64,000 nt of DNA from Amycolatopsis sp. CA-128772 (GTDB taxonomy: Bacteria; Actinomycetota; Actinomycetes; Mycobacteriales; Pseudonocardiaceae): NCBI RefSeq assembly GCF_002904295.1, contig NZ_PPHG01000009.1, forward strand, positions 1 through 64,000, written 5' to 3'. Numbering within the stretch: position 1 is the first letter of the stretch; the number at the start of each line of letters is the position of its first letter. Made by a program: the position numbers and the translations under genes. Below, one piece after another: positions 42,266 to 50,571 of the stretch. Below the pieces are notes generated by a model. It was not told the origin of the DNA. It made no database searches and was given only the letters and a program-made list of their open reading frames with translations.

Positions 42266-42892
42266 CTAGGTGTGCCGCAGCGGCGGGTTCGCCGGCACCC
42301 CGAGCACGCGCGCCACGACCCACGCCAGGGCGTCCGCGGTGCGGGCCGGTGTGTCGGACGGCCGCATGACGTGGCTGAGGACCGCGCGGACGACCAGGTC
42401 GATCACCACCGTGACCCGGTCGTCGTCCAGCGGGGGGCGGTAGGCCGCCACGCGGTGCGCCAGCATCACCTTCGCCTGCGTGAGCAGCGCGCCCGCGTCG
42501 GTGGTCAGCAGCGGGAGGAGCTCGGGGGCGGCGCCGTGGGTCGCGGAGGCGATCGCGCGCAGGAGCGTGTTGTCGTCGGCGAGCTCGAGGACCGCGCGGA
42601 CGGCGTCGTGGATGGCCTCGACCAGGTCGTCCGGGTGGCGGTCGAAGGCCGCGCCGACGGCCGCGAGGAACCGGTCGAGTTCGTGTGCGACCATCGCCTC
42701 GGCCAGCGCGGTCTTGGAACCGATCTCGTTGTAGACGGTCTGGCGGCTGACGCCCACCAGCTCCGCCAGCCGGGCCATCGTGACCGCCGGCCACCCCGAC
42801 TTCGCCGTCAGCTCGATCGCCGCGGCGATGATCGGCCGCCGGTGCTGGCCGCCCTCGGGCGGCGCCGGAAGTGCCCCGCTCATGATCGGCAT
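42266..42892 (-). CDS. TetR family regulator coupled to alkB
   Basis: 208 residues. HTH (RRPIIAAAIELTAKSGWPAVTMARLAELVGVSRQTVYNEIGSKTALAEAMV) and a C-terminal helical domain. ATG at 42892 follows the alkB stop by one base (42893); ATG at 42883 is an alternative. As the downstream member of an alkB operon it probably senses alkane or fatty-acyl signals and controls alkB. Confidence 0.9.
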   Translation of the reverse strand: MPIMSGALPAPPEGGQHRRPIIAAAIELTAKSGWPAVTMARLAELVGVSRQTVYNEIGSKTALAEAMVAHELDRFLAAVGAAFDRHPDDLVEAIHDAVRAVLELADDNTLLRAIASATHGAAPELLPLLTTDAGALLTQAKVMLAHRVAAYRPPLDDDRVTVVIDLVVRAVLSHVMRPSDTPARTADALAWVVARVLGVPANPPLRHT

Positions 42893-42893
42893 T

Positions 42894-44312
42894 CTAGGTG
42901 GTGGCGCTCCCGGCCGAGCCCACCCGGCCCGGTGCGGCGAAGTCGATCTTCTCGCGCACGCCGCAGTCGGGGCAGCACCAGGAGTCCGGGATCGCCGCCC
43001 ACGGCGTACCGGCCGGGAAACCCTCGCGCGGGTCGCCGCGCTGTTCGTCGTAGACGTACCCGCAGCCGGGGCACATGCCGCCTTCGGTGGCGTCGCCGCG
43101 GGTGTCGGCGACCTCGCCGGCCTCGGCCGTGACACGGGTTCCGTAGCGAGCGAGGACCTTGGCGCACTTGCCGGGCTGGATGTTGGCGCGCGAAATGTCG
43201 CCGTCGTAGTGCGCGAGCACCCGCGGGTCCATCACCCGGCGCCACAGCGGCGGGACGAGCGCGAGCACGATCATCCCGGCGTACCCGGTGGGCAGCACCG
43301 GCGACTCGGCGAAGTCGCGCAGCGTCTGGTAGCGGCGCGTCGGGTTGGCGTGGTGGTCGCTGTGCCGCTGCAGGTGGTAGAGCAGGACGTTGGTGGCGAT
43401 GTTGTTGGAGTTCCAGCTGTGGCTCGGGTCCACGCGCTCGTAGCGCCGCCGCCCGGGCGCGCCGACCCGCTGCCGCCGCATGCCGTAGTGCTCCATGTAG
43501 TTGACGACTTCCAGCAGCGAAAACCCGACGACGGCCTGGATCACCAGGTAGGGCAGGACACCGGCGCCGAGCCAGACGGTCATCGCCGCCCACAGCACCG
43601 CGGACATCAGCCAGGCGTTGAGCACGTCGTTGCCGAGCCGGTAGGGGTGGCGGTCACGCCGGGCGTAGCGCTTGCGCTCCAGCCGCCACGCCGACTTCAG
43701 CGAGCCGAAGACGGTCCGCGGCCAGAAGCGGTAGAAGCTTTCGCCGAAGCGGCTGCTCGCCGGGTCCTCCGGGGTCGCCACGCGGACGTGGTGGCCGCGG
43801 TTGTGCTCGATGTAGAAGTGGCCGTAGCAGCTCTGCGCCAGCGCGATCTTGGACAGCCAGCGCTCGTGGCTTTCCTTCTTGTGCCCCAGTTCGTGCGCGG
43901 TGTTGATGCCGATCCCGCCGACGCACCCGATCGACACGGCCAGCCCGACCTTGTCCACCACGTCGAGCTCCCCGCGCGCGATCAGCCAGAACGCGGCGGC
44001 GAAGCCGAGGTACTGGACGGGCAGGAAGGCGAAGGTGATCCAGCGGTAGTACCGGTCGTTCTCCAGCCGTGCGATGACGTCGTCGGGCGGGTTGCTGCGG
44101 TCCAGCCCGGCGACCAGGTCGATGAGGGGCACGACGACGAGGATCACGACCGGCCCGATCCAGAACCAGCCGCCCCACCCGGTGGCGGCGTGCAGCCCGA
44201 TGGCGAGGAACGCCAGCGAGGGGACGACCAGGCCGATCAGCCAGAGGTACCGCTTGCGGTCGCGCCACCGTTCGGTGGAGCCGGCGGGCACGGTCCCGGT
44301 CACTTCGCTCAT
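42894..44312 (-). CDS. alkB: Alkane 1-monooxygenase fused to rubredoxin
   Basis: 472 residues. Membrane diiron hydroxylase with the histidine boxes HELGHKKESH (140-149), IEHNRGHH (168-175), NYMEHYG (271-277) and LQRHSDHHANP (314-324), followed by a C-terminal rubredoxin with CPGC (414-417) and CPDC (447-450). The fusion delivers electrons directly to the hydroxylase; such natural fusions are known in actinobacteria. ATG at 44312 has AAGGAGGG upstream. Oxidises medium or long n-alkanes to 1-alcohols. Confidence 0.95.
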   Translation of the reverse strand: MSEVTGTVPAGSTERWRDRKRYLWLIGLVVPSLAFLAIGLHAATGWGGWFWIGPVVILVVVPLIDLVAGLDRSNPPDDVIARLENDRYYRWITFAFLPVQYLGFAAAFWLIARGELDVVDKVGLAVSIGCVGGIGINTAHELGHKKESHERWLSKIALAQSCYGHFYIEHNRGHHVRVATPEDPASSRFGESFYRFWPRTVFGSLKSAWRLERKRYARRDRHPYRLGNDVLNAWLMSAVLWAAMTVWLGAGVLPYLVIQAVVGFSLLEVVNYMEHYGMRRQRVGAPGRRRYERVDPSHSWNSNNIATNVLLYHLQRHSDHHANPTRRYQTLRDFAESPVLPTGYAGMIVLALVPPLWRRVMDPRVLAHYDGDISRANIQPGKCAKVLARYGTRVTAEAGEVADTRGDATEGGMCPGCGYVYDEQRGDPREGFPAGTPWAAIPDSWCCPDCGVREKIDFAAPGRVGSAGSATT

Positions 44313-44810
44313 CACACCCTCCTTGGCGGCTGAGTTGACAAGACGATAGGGGACGTACAGCGAGTTTGACAATCGTCCGGTCGATGTAAAGGGACACCAA
44401 GACGCCATCCCAGGCTCGGTACCGACACCGGGGCACCGCCGTTGCCCTTTCTTCCCGCACTCCGGACACGCGGGCACGCCGAACCGGCCGAATTGACTTT
44501 CACCCGTTCGGCCCAACGCTCGGCATCCCGAATTCACCCGCGGCGCCAGTACCTGAGGAAATGCCGGTAATCATCCCGGAGCAGACAGTAAACGCCGTTC
44601 GCCGCCAGCCGGACGCCTGTCCGGAAGGCGGGTCGAGCCGACCACCTCCCAGGGGTTCATGGTAAAAAACGGACCCTGATCGATTCCGCGGCAACACGGA
44701 GGGTGAGGCGAAGACGGGTGACGGCGGCCGCTGTGACCCATCGTCGTGTCCGCTTCCTCGTCCGGGTCCCCATTCCTCGCCGACCGTCACTCAGGAGTTC
44801 GTGAACCGCC
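44313..44810. other. Intergenic region between alkB and cvnA
   Basis: 498 bases between divergent genes. The alkB-proximal 100 bases carry GACGAT (about 44342) and ATCGTC (about 44372) inverted hexamers near TTGACA-like strings and may contain the alkB promoter and operator. The rest has no gene I can support. Confidence 0.4.
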
Positions 44811-47210
44811 GTGCTGAACAAAGACCCCCGGGACGAGTCGGACAAGCCGTACGACAAGTCGATCCGCAAAAGGCTGACCAGGACCGTTCTCATTCCCAGC
44901 GTGACGCTGCTGGTGCTGTGGATCGCGGTCTCGTCCTACTTCCTCTTCAACGGCGTTTACGTCCGGCTGGTCGCCGCCTCCGTGCGTGAGGTGTCGATCC
45001 CCGCCGCCACCGCGCTGGCCGAGTTCCAGAAGGAACGCCAGACCGCGCTGCAGTACCTGGACGACCCGGGCCTCGGCCCGGCGCGGCTCCAGCAGCAGCA
45101 GAAAGCCACCGACGAAAAGCTCTCCGCGCTGAAGGACGCCTTCGCCGCGACGATCTCCAACGCGCCGGACGAGATCGCGTCCAAGGTGAACGCGCTGAAG
45201 TCGCAGTTCGACCAGCTGCCCGTGCTGCGCTCGCAGATCAGCTTCCGCAGCATCGACCGCGCGCAGGTCAACTCCTACTACAACGGCGTGATGGACACCG
45301 CGTCCAACCTCTTCGACACCCAGGCCCGCGTGGTGCCCGACGCCGAAGCCGCGACCGGTGGCATCACGGCGACGTCGGTGTTCCGCGCCGGCGACATGAT
45401 GTCGCGGGAGACGTCGCTGGCTTCGACCGCCTTCGCCGCCGGGACGTTCGCGCCCGACGACTTCGCGCAGTTCGCCCAGCTGTCCGGGCTCTACCGCACG
45501 CAGCTGGCGCAGATCGCGCCGTTCCTCGACCCCGGCGTCCGGCAGAAGTACCAGGCGCTGACCACCAGCACGGCGTGGCGGCAGCTGGCGACCGCCGAAC
45601 AGGCGATCGTGAAGCACGGCCCGTGGTCGACCGGCGAGCAGAACTCCGTGCCGGTGTCCGAAACGGACTGGGAGAACGCGACGACCCAGGTCGCCCAGGG
45701 CCTCAACGACCTCGCGATCACCCAGGCGGACAAGGTCTCGGCCGCCGCGATCGACGCCGGGGACGCGCAGCTGCGCAACGTGATCATCGGCAGCATCGTC
45801 GCCCTGCTGGCGTCGCTGGCCGCGATCATCGTCGCGGTGCGCGTGTCCCGTTCGCTCGTCGACCGCGCCCTGATGACGCGGCTCGCGCGGCTGCGCAACG
45901 ACTCGCTCGACCTCGCCCGCAACCGGCTGCCGAACATCGTGGAGCGGCTCAAGAGCGGCGAACCCGTCGACCTCAAGGAAGAACTGCCGCAGCTCGACCA
46001 CGGCCGCGACGAGATCGGCCAGGTGGCCGAGGCGTTCAACGTCGCCCAGCTGACCGCCGTCAATGCCGCGGCCAGCGAGGCGAAGGCCCGCAGCGGTGTG
46101 CACAACGTGTTCCTCGGCATCGCGCACCGCAACCAGGTCCTCGTCCACCAGCAGCTGCAGATCCTCGACGAGATGGAAGCCCGCGAGGACGACTCGACGC
46201 AGCTGGCGTCGCTGTTCCAGCTCGACCACCTCGCCGCCCGCGCCCGCCGCACCACCGAGAACCTGATCATCCTCGGCGGCAAGCAGCCGGGGCGCCGCTG
46301 GCGCAAGCCGGTCGCGCTGATGGAGGTCCTGCGCGCGGCCGTCTCGGAAACCGAGCAGTACGCGCGGGTCCAGGTCGAGCAGGTGGCCGACGTCGCGATC
46401 GTCGGCGCCGCGGTCGCCGACACGATCCACCTCGTCGCCGAGCTGGTCGACAACGCGACGTCGTTCTCGCCGCCCGGCTCGCCGGTCGAGGTGACCAGCC
46501 GGATGGTCGCGCGCGGGGTCGTCGTCGACGTCTCGGACCAAGGGCTCGGCATGAAGGACGGCGTCCGCGAGTGGGCGAACTCCATGATGGCCGAGGCGCC
46601 CGAGTTCGACGCGATGGCGCTGCGGGCCGACTCCAGCCTCGGCCTGTTCGTGGTCGCGCGGCTGGCGGCCCGGCTCGGCATCACCGTCACCTTCGACCCG
46701 TCCCGCTACGGCGGCCTCCGCGCCACCGTCCTCATCCCCACCCAGCACCTGGCCGGCCAGAACGCCGACCACGACGGCGCCCCCGCCGCCACCCCGGCGG
46801 AGGACACCGCGGTCCTCGCCCCGGTGGGCGCCCCGGCCAAGCAGGCGGCAGAAAGCTCGCTCCGCACGATGGACACGCCCAGCTCGTTCAGCGGCCAGAT
46901 CCCGATGAAGCGAGACACCAAGCCGAGGCCGTACCCGGCGCGCGCGCTCCCCTCGCCCGACGACCTGCCGTCCGTCCCGGCGGCGGTGCCGGAGCCGGTG
47001 GCCGTGGCCGAGCCGGAGCCCGCGGTGCGGCCGACCGACGACCGGCCGCGGCTGCCCCGGCGGGAGCCCCAGCAGAACCTCGTCGCCCAGCTCGAGAACG
47101 AACCCGACGACAGCGAAGACGACGTCGTGGCGCCGGGGGAAGGCACGGCACGCACCCTCGCGGCGTTCCACAAGGGCACCCGCCGCGGGCGCGGCGGCCT
47201 CGACTCCTAG
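44811..47210 (+). CDS. cvnA: Conservon sensor kinase-like protein CvnA (nitrate/nitrite-sensing-type N-terminus)
   Basis: 799 residues. Cytoplasmic start, membrane helix 1 (about 28-50), a long helical extracytoplasmic sensor (about 55-325) of the nitrate/nitrite-sensing (NIT) kind, membrane helix 2 (about 326-348), HAMP-like region, a helical segment with VFLGIAHRNQVLVHQQLQILDEME, and an HATPase (LVAELVDNATSFSPPGSPVEV, DVSDQGLGMKDG, SLGLFVVARLAARLG). A Pro/Ala-rich tail of about 160 residues follows. The His-containing dimerisation box is not a classical HisKA. First gene of a four-gene conservon. Confidence 0.92.
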   Translation: MLNKDPRDESDKPYDKSIRKRLTRTVLIPSVTLLVLWIAVSSYFLFNGVYVRLVAASVREVSIPAATALAEFQKERQTALQYLDDPGLGPARLQQQQKATDEKLSALKDAFAATISNAPDEIASKVNALKSQFDQLPVLRSQISFRSIDRAQVNSYYNGVMDTASNLFDTQARVVPDAEAATGGITATSVFRAGDMMSRETSLASTAFAAGTFAPDDFAQFAQLSGLYRTQLAQIAPFLDPGVRQKYQALTTSTAWRQLATAEQAIVKHGPWSTGEQNSVPVSETDWENATTQVAQGLNDLAITQADKVSAAAIDAGDAQLRNVIIGSIVALLASLAAIIVAVRVSRSLVDRALMTRLARLRNDSLDLARNRLPNIVERLKSGEPVDLKEELPQLDHGRDEIGQVAEAFNVAQLTAVNAAASEAKARSGVHNVFLGIAHRNQVLVHQQLQILDEMEAREDDSTQLASLFQLDHLAARARRTTENLIILGGKQPGRRWRKPVALMEVLRAAVSETEQYARVQVEQVADVAIVGAAVADTIHLVAELVDNATSFSPPGSPVEVTSRMVARGVVVDVSDQGLGMKDGVREWANSMMAEAPEFDAMALRADSSLGLFVVARLAARLGITVTFDPSRYGGLRATVLIPTQHLAGQNADHDGAPAATPAEDTAVLAPVGAPAKQAAESSLRTMDTPSSFSGQIPMKRDTKPRPYPARALPSPDDLPSVPAAVPEPVAVAEPEPAVRPTDDRPRLPRREPQQNLVAQLENEPDDSEDDVVAPGEGTARTLAAFHKGTRRGRGGLDS

Positions 47211-47267
47211 TCCGCGACGACCGCACACAGGAAAGTCCACACACCGAAAGTCAGGGTCTGACGTCGA

Positions 47268-47693
47268 ATGAACGAGTACGGGAACCCCAAACCCGATCTC
47301 AACTGGTTGCTCGATGACATGGTGAACCGCGTGGTCGGCGCGCAGAACGCCATCGTGCTGTCCGCCGACGGGCTGCTGATCGGCAAGTCGGCCGGGATGA
47401 GCAAGGACGACTCGGACCAGCTGTCGGCGATCGCCTCCAGCCTGCAGAGCCTGGCCAAGGGGGTGAGCAAGCAGTTCAACCGCGGACCGGTGCTGCAGAA
47501 CATGATCGAAATGGAGCGCGGCTACCTGTTCGTCTCCGCCGCCGGGCAGGGCGCGTGCCTCGCCGTGCTGGCCGCGGACAACGTCGACGTGGAAATGATC
47601 GCCTACGAAATGAGCCGGCTGGTCAAGCGGGTCGGCGACTACATGGCATCGGCGCCGCGCGAAGCGGCGTCGGTCCTCCGGGAGGCCACATGA
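47268..47693 (+). CDS. cvnB: Conservon roadblock/LC7 protein CvnB
   Basis: 141 residues of the roadblock/LC7 fold: LNWLLDDMVNRVVGAQNAIVLSADGLLIGKSAGMSKDDSDQLSAIASSLQSLAKG...MIEMERGYLFVSAAGQGACLAVLAADNVDVEMIAYEMSRLVKRVG. In this family CvnB partners CvnD and acts as a regulator of the GTPase. Stop overlaps the cvnC ATG (ATGA). Confidence 0.95.
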   Translation: MNEYGNPKPDLNWLLDDMVNRVVGAQNAIVLSADGLLIGKSAGMSKDDSDQLSAIASSLQSLAKGVSKQFNRGPVLQNMIEMERGYLFVSAAGQGACLAVLAADNVDVEMIAYEMSRLVKRVGDYMASAPREAASVLREAT

Positions 47694-48061
47694 GCTCCGA
47701 CGACGGCTGGTACGACGAGGCCGCCGGACCGCTGGTCCGGCCGTACACGATCACGAGCGGCCGGACGCCGGCCGGCACCGCGCGGCTCGATCTGTCCACG
47801 CAGGTGATGACCCTGCGGTCGGAGCAGGAGCCGGCCGGGCTGGGCCCGGAGCACGTGGCGATCGTGCAGCTGTGCCGCCACCCGGTGTCCGTCGCCGAGA
47901 TCGCCGTCTACGTGAAGATCCCGCTGGGGGTCGTGCGGGTGCTCGTCGGCGACCTGATCGAACGCGGCCTCGTCATCACGCGCTCGCCCACCCATAACCC
48001 GGCGCAGTCGCCGGACCTCGAAACTCTCCAGGCGGTTCTCGATGGCCTCATCAAGTACTGA
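47690..48061 (+). CDS. cvnC: Conservon DUF742 protein CvnC
   Basis: 123 residues of the DUF742 family: LVRPYTITSGRTPAGTARLDLSTQVMTLRS, then a winged-HTH-like C-terminus (RHPVSVAEIAVYVKIPLGVVRVLVGDLIERGLVITRSP). Overlaps cvnB by four bases and cvnD by 20 bases. Confidence 0.95.
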   Translation: MSSDDGWYDEAAGPLVRPYTITSGRTPAGTARLDLSTQVMTLRSEQEPAGLGPEHVAIVQLCRHPVSVAEIAVYVKIPLGVVRVLVGDLIERGLVITRSPTHNPAQSPDLETLQAVLDGLIKY

Positions 48062-48632
48062 CGGCACGGGGGCGGACATGGTCCCCACCCCGGTCAAGAT
48101 CATCGTCGCGGGCGGGTTCGGCGCCGGGAAGACCACGATGGTCGGTTCGGTCAGCGAGATCCCGCCGCTGACCACCGAAGAGGTGCTCACCGAGGCGAGT
48201 GCCGGTGTGGACGACCTGTCCGGCGTCGAGCGGAAGACGACGACGACGGTCGCGCTGGACTTCGGCCGGATCACCATCTCGCCGCGGCACGTGCTGTACC
48301 TGTTCGGGACCCCGGGCCAGGCGCGTTTCTGGTTCATGTGGGACGACCTGGCGCGCGGCGCGATCGGGACGGTCGTGCTGGTCGACACCCGGCGGCTGGA
48401 GACCAGCTTCGCCGCGATCGACTTCTTCGAACGCCGGAAGATCCCGTTCGTCGTCGCGGTGAACTGCTTCGACAACGCGCCGCGGTACACCGCCGACGAG
48501 ATCCGCGAGGCGCTGGTCGTCCCGGACCGTGTGCCGATCGTCATGTGTGACGCACGCGACCGCGACTCCAGCAAGCTCGCGCTGATCCGGTTGGTCAAGC
48601 ACGCGATGACGGTTGTGCCCGCCCGGGTCTGA
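48042..48632 (+). CDS. cvnD: Conservon GTPase CvnD
   Basis: 196 residues of the CvnD GTPase family: P-loop GGFGAGKTT (G1), switch region with FGTPGQARF (G3), and a G4-like NCFD in place of NKxD, ending in DARDRDSSKLALIRLVKHAM. The conservon P450 (cvnE) found in some Streptomyces clusters is absent; the next gene is a prenyltransferase. Confidence 0.95.
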   Translation: MASSSTDGTGADMVPTPVKIIVAGGFGAGKTTMVGSVSEIPPLTTEEVLTEASAGVDDLSGVERKTTTTVALDFGRITISPRHVLYLFGTPGQARFWFMWDDLARGAIGTVVLVDTRRLETSFAAIDFFERRKIPFVVAVNCFDNAPRYTADEIREALVVPDRVPIVMCDARDRDSSKLALIRLVKHAMTVVPARV

Positions 48633-48759
48633 GACCTGCGCGTTGTCCGCTTTTGTCTCGTCTGGACACCGCCGGCGTCCGTTGTGGCCCTACGTGGCCG
48701 CGGCGGGCACCGGCGTACCCACATGGCCCAATTGGTTGGACCACCCGGGTGCAGCCTTT

Positions 48760-48797
48760 TAGTTGAGCAAGCATCAAACTGATAGCATCCGCTCGTG
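48760..48797 (+). promoter_or_regulatory. Promoter for a leaderless prenyltransferase mRNA
   Basis: TAGTTG (48760-48765) and TAGCAT (48783-48788) are separated by 17 bases, and the GTG start of the prenyltransferase is at 48795, six bases after the -10. There is no Shine-Dalgarno, so transcription probably starts at or beside the GTG. Confidence 0.55.
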
Positions 48798-49895
48798 ACG
48801 AGTCGCGCGCCGGAGTTTCCTGAATATATAAGGGAAAACTATCCGGCACAGGGCCGTCTCTTCGGTGACTTCCTGGGTGGACTGTGGTCGGCCGCGTGCG
48901 AGGCACTCGACATCCCGCTCGAGCAGTCCGTCCGGACGACCCGGATGCTGCGCGGCCTGCTGCCGCCGTGGGCGCACGAACGGATCGGCGCGGCCCCCGC
49001 CCAGCCGTCCTATGTGGCGGACGACGGCTTCCCGGCCGAGATGTCGGTGAACTGGTCCGGTGCGCAGCCGGAGCTGCGCGTGCTGTTCGACAGCCTCGGC
49101 CACGAGATCGTCTGGCCTGGTGAGGGCGTTTTCCGGGCCCGCCGCTTCGAGCACGTCCGGGAGACGTTCACCCCGCGCGCGGGCCGGCCGTCGCCGGCGC
49201 CGCTGTGGCATTCGCTCGCCTGGCGCCCGCCCTCGGGGATCGTCCACAAGACCTACTTCGGGCTGTACTCGTGGCCGCACGCGCAGCGCGAAGCCGCGGT
49301 GGCGGAAGCGATGGGACGGCTCGGCATGGCCGCCGCCTGGGACGACGCCCGCCGCCACGTCGAAACTGTCGAAGGCGACCGCGAGATCGAGTTCTTCGCG
49401 GTCGACCTGGCCGACGAGGCGCACGCCCGGGTCAAGATCTACTACCGCAACCACGGCGCCGACCTCGCCCAGGTCGAGCGGGTCGCTTCGGCGGCGGTCC
49501 ACCACGACGCGCGCCGGGCGCGGGCCGCGTACCGGACGCTCGCCGGCGACCGCACCGACGCCGGCGAGGCGGCGTTGAGCTGCCTGGCGTTCCGGTCCGG
49601 TGTGGACCGCGCCGCGGAGTCCACGACGTACCTGCGGCTGCCCGACCTCGCGCCGGACGACCGGGAAGCCGTGGAGCGCACCGCCGCGCTGCTGCACGAC
49701 CAGGGCGTGGATCCCGGCCGGTTCCGCGCCCTCGCCGCCGCGCTGACCCCCGGGCCGCTGGCGGACAGCAGGGGCGTCCTGGAACTGGTGAGCTTCCGCG
49801 CGGCGGCCCGCCACGGCGACGTGACCACCTACTTCCGGCTCCCCGTCTACGACCGGCCCCCGCCGTCCCCGCTTTCGCCCGTTGATCTTGCTTAG
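48795..49895 (+). CDS. DMATS-type (ABBA) aromatic prenyltransferase
   Basis: 366 residues resembling the tryptophan dimethylallyltransferase family: TTRMLRGLLPPW, a Glu in PAEMSVNWSG, RVLFDS, HKTYFGLYSWP, RVKIYYRN, STTYLRLPDLA and VTTYFRLPVYD, the alternating aromatic/basic strands that bind the prenyl diphosphate in an ABBA barrel. It lacks the DDxxD motif of other prenyltransferases. Likely attaches a C5-C10 prenyl group to an indole or aromatic ring. It starts a three-gene set with an HDO-like protein and a nucleotidyltransferase. Confidence 0.88.
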   Translation: MTSRAPEFPEYIRENYPAQGRLFGDFLGGLWSAACEALDIPLEQSVRTTRMLRGLLPPWAHERIGAAPAQPSYVADDGFPAEMSVNWSGAQPELRVLFDSLGHEIVWPGEGVFRARRFEHVRETFTPRAGRPSPAPLWHSLAWRPPSGIVHKTYFGLYSWPHAQREAAVAEAMGRLGMAAAWDDARRHVETVEGDREIEFFAVDLADEAHARVKIYYRNHGADLAQVERVASAAVHHDARRARAAYRTLAGDRTDAGEAALSCLAFRSGVDRAAESTTYLRLPDLAPDDREAVERTAALLHDQGVDPGRFRALAAALTPGPLADSRGVLELVSFRAAARHGDVTTYFRLPVYDRPPPSPLSPVDLA

Positions 49896-49944
49896 CGGCC
49901 GCGAAAAGATGATCTCCGTGCAGCACCACCGTGAGGAGCAGAGC

Positions 49945-50571
49945 GTGACCCAGGACGTCGAGCGCGTGGCCCGCCACAACGAGCAGCGGCAACGGGAGTA
50001 CGAGTCGTCGGACCTGATCCGGCTGCTGACCGACGAAACCACGACCGCCGAGACGAAGAAGGCCGTGCTCACGTACCTGCAGCCGTGGTCGAACGCGTTC
50101 CAGCGGATGATCAGCGCCCGCGTCACCTTCGAGAGCGACCCGGAACTGCGCGCGCTCGCGTGTGAGCACCAGCAGGAAGAGGTCGGCCACGACCGGATAC
50201 TGGCCCGCAGCCGCGCGGACGACCCCGAGCTGGTCTGGGACCCGGTGATAGAGATGGGCGCGTCCTGGTTCGTCGACCAGTTCGCGATCCTGCCGGGCGT
50301 GCAGCGGGCCGCACTGGCGCACCTGGCGCTGGAAGCCGGCAGCCTGGTGTTCAGCCAGGCGGGCACCCGCGCGTTCCCGGACGACGAGTACTTCGAGCTG
50401 CACGACGAAGCCGACGTCGAGCACCTCGAGATGGGCTACGACATCCTGCGGCGGCGCAGCGACTGGACCGTGGACGCGGTGATCGACGTGCTGGACCGGG
50501 CGTGGCAGGTGATCGGCGTGGTGTCCGACCGCATCGCGGAGTGCGCCCGCCGCGATACCGTGGCGGCATGA
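49945..50571 (+). CDS. Heme-oxygenase-like diiron (HDO-type) protein
   Basis: 208 residues. Metal-ligand pattern of the HDO/iron-containing redox enzyme group: Glu79 and His82 (CEHQQEEVGHDRIL), Glu130 (AHLALEAGSLVFSQ), His153, Asp157 and His160 (YFELHDEADVEHLEMG). Known HDO enzymes (UndA, BesC, SznF) cleave or oxidise small acids and amino acids with O2. GTG at 49945 has GAGGAG six bases upstream; an in-frame ATG at 49909 is an alternative. Its stop overlaps the nucleotidyltransferase ATG (ATGA). Confidence 0.8.
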   Translation: MTQDVERVARHNEQRQREYESSDLIRLLTDETTTAETKKAVLTYLQPWSNAFQRMISARVTFESDPELRALACEHQQEEVGHDRILARSRADDPELVWDPVIEMGASWFVDQFAILPGVQRAALAHLALEAGSLVFSQAGTRAFPDDEYFELHDEADVEHLEMGYDILRRRSDWTVDAVIDVLDRAWQVIGVVSDRIAECARRDTVAA

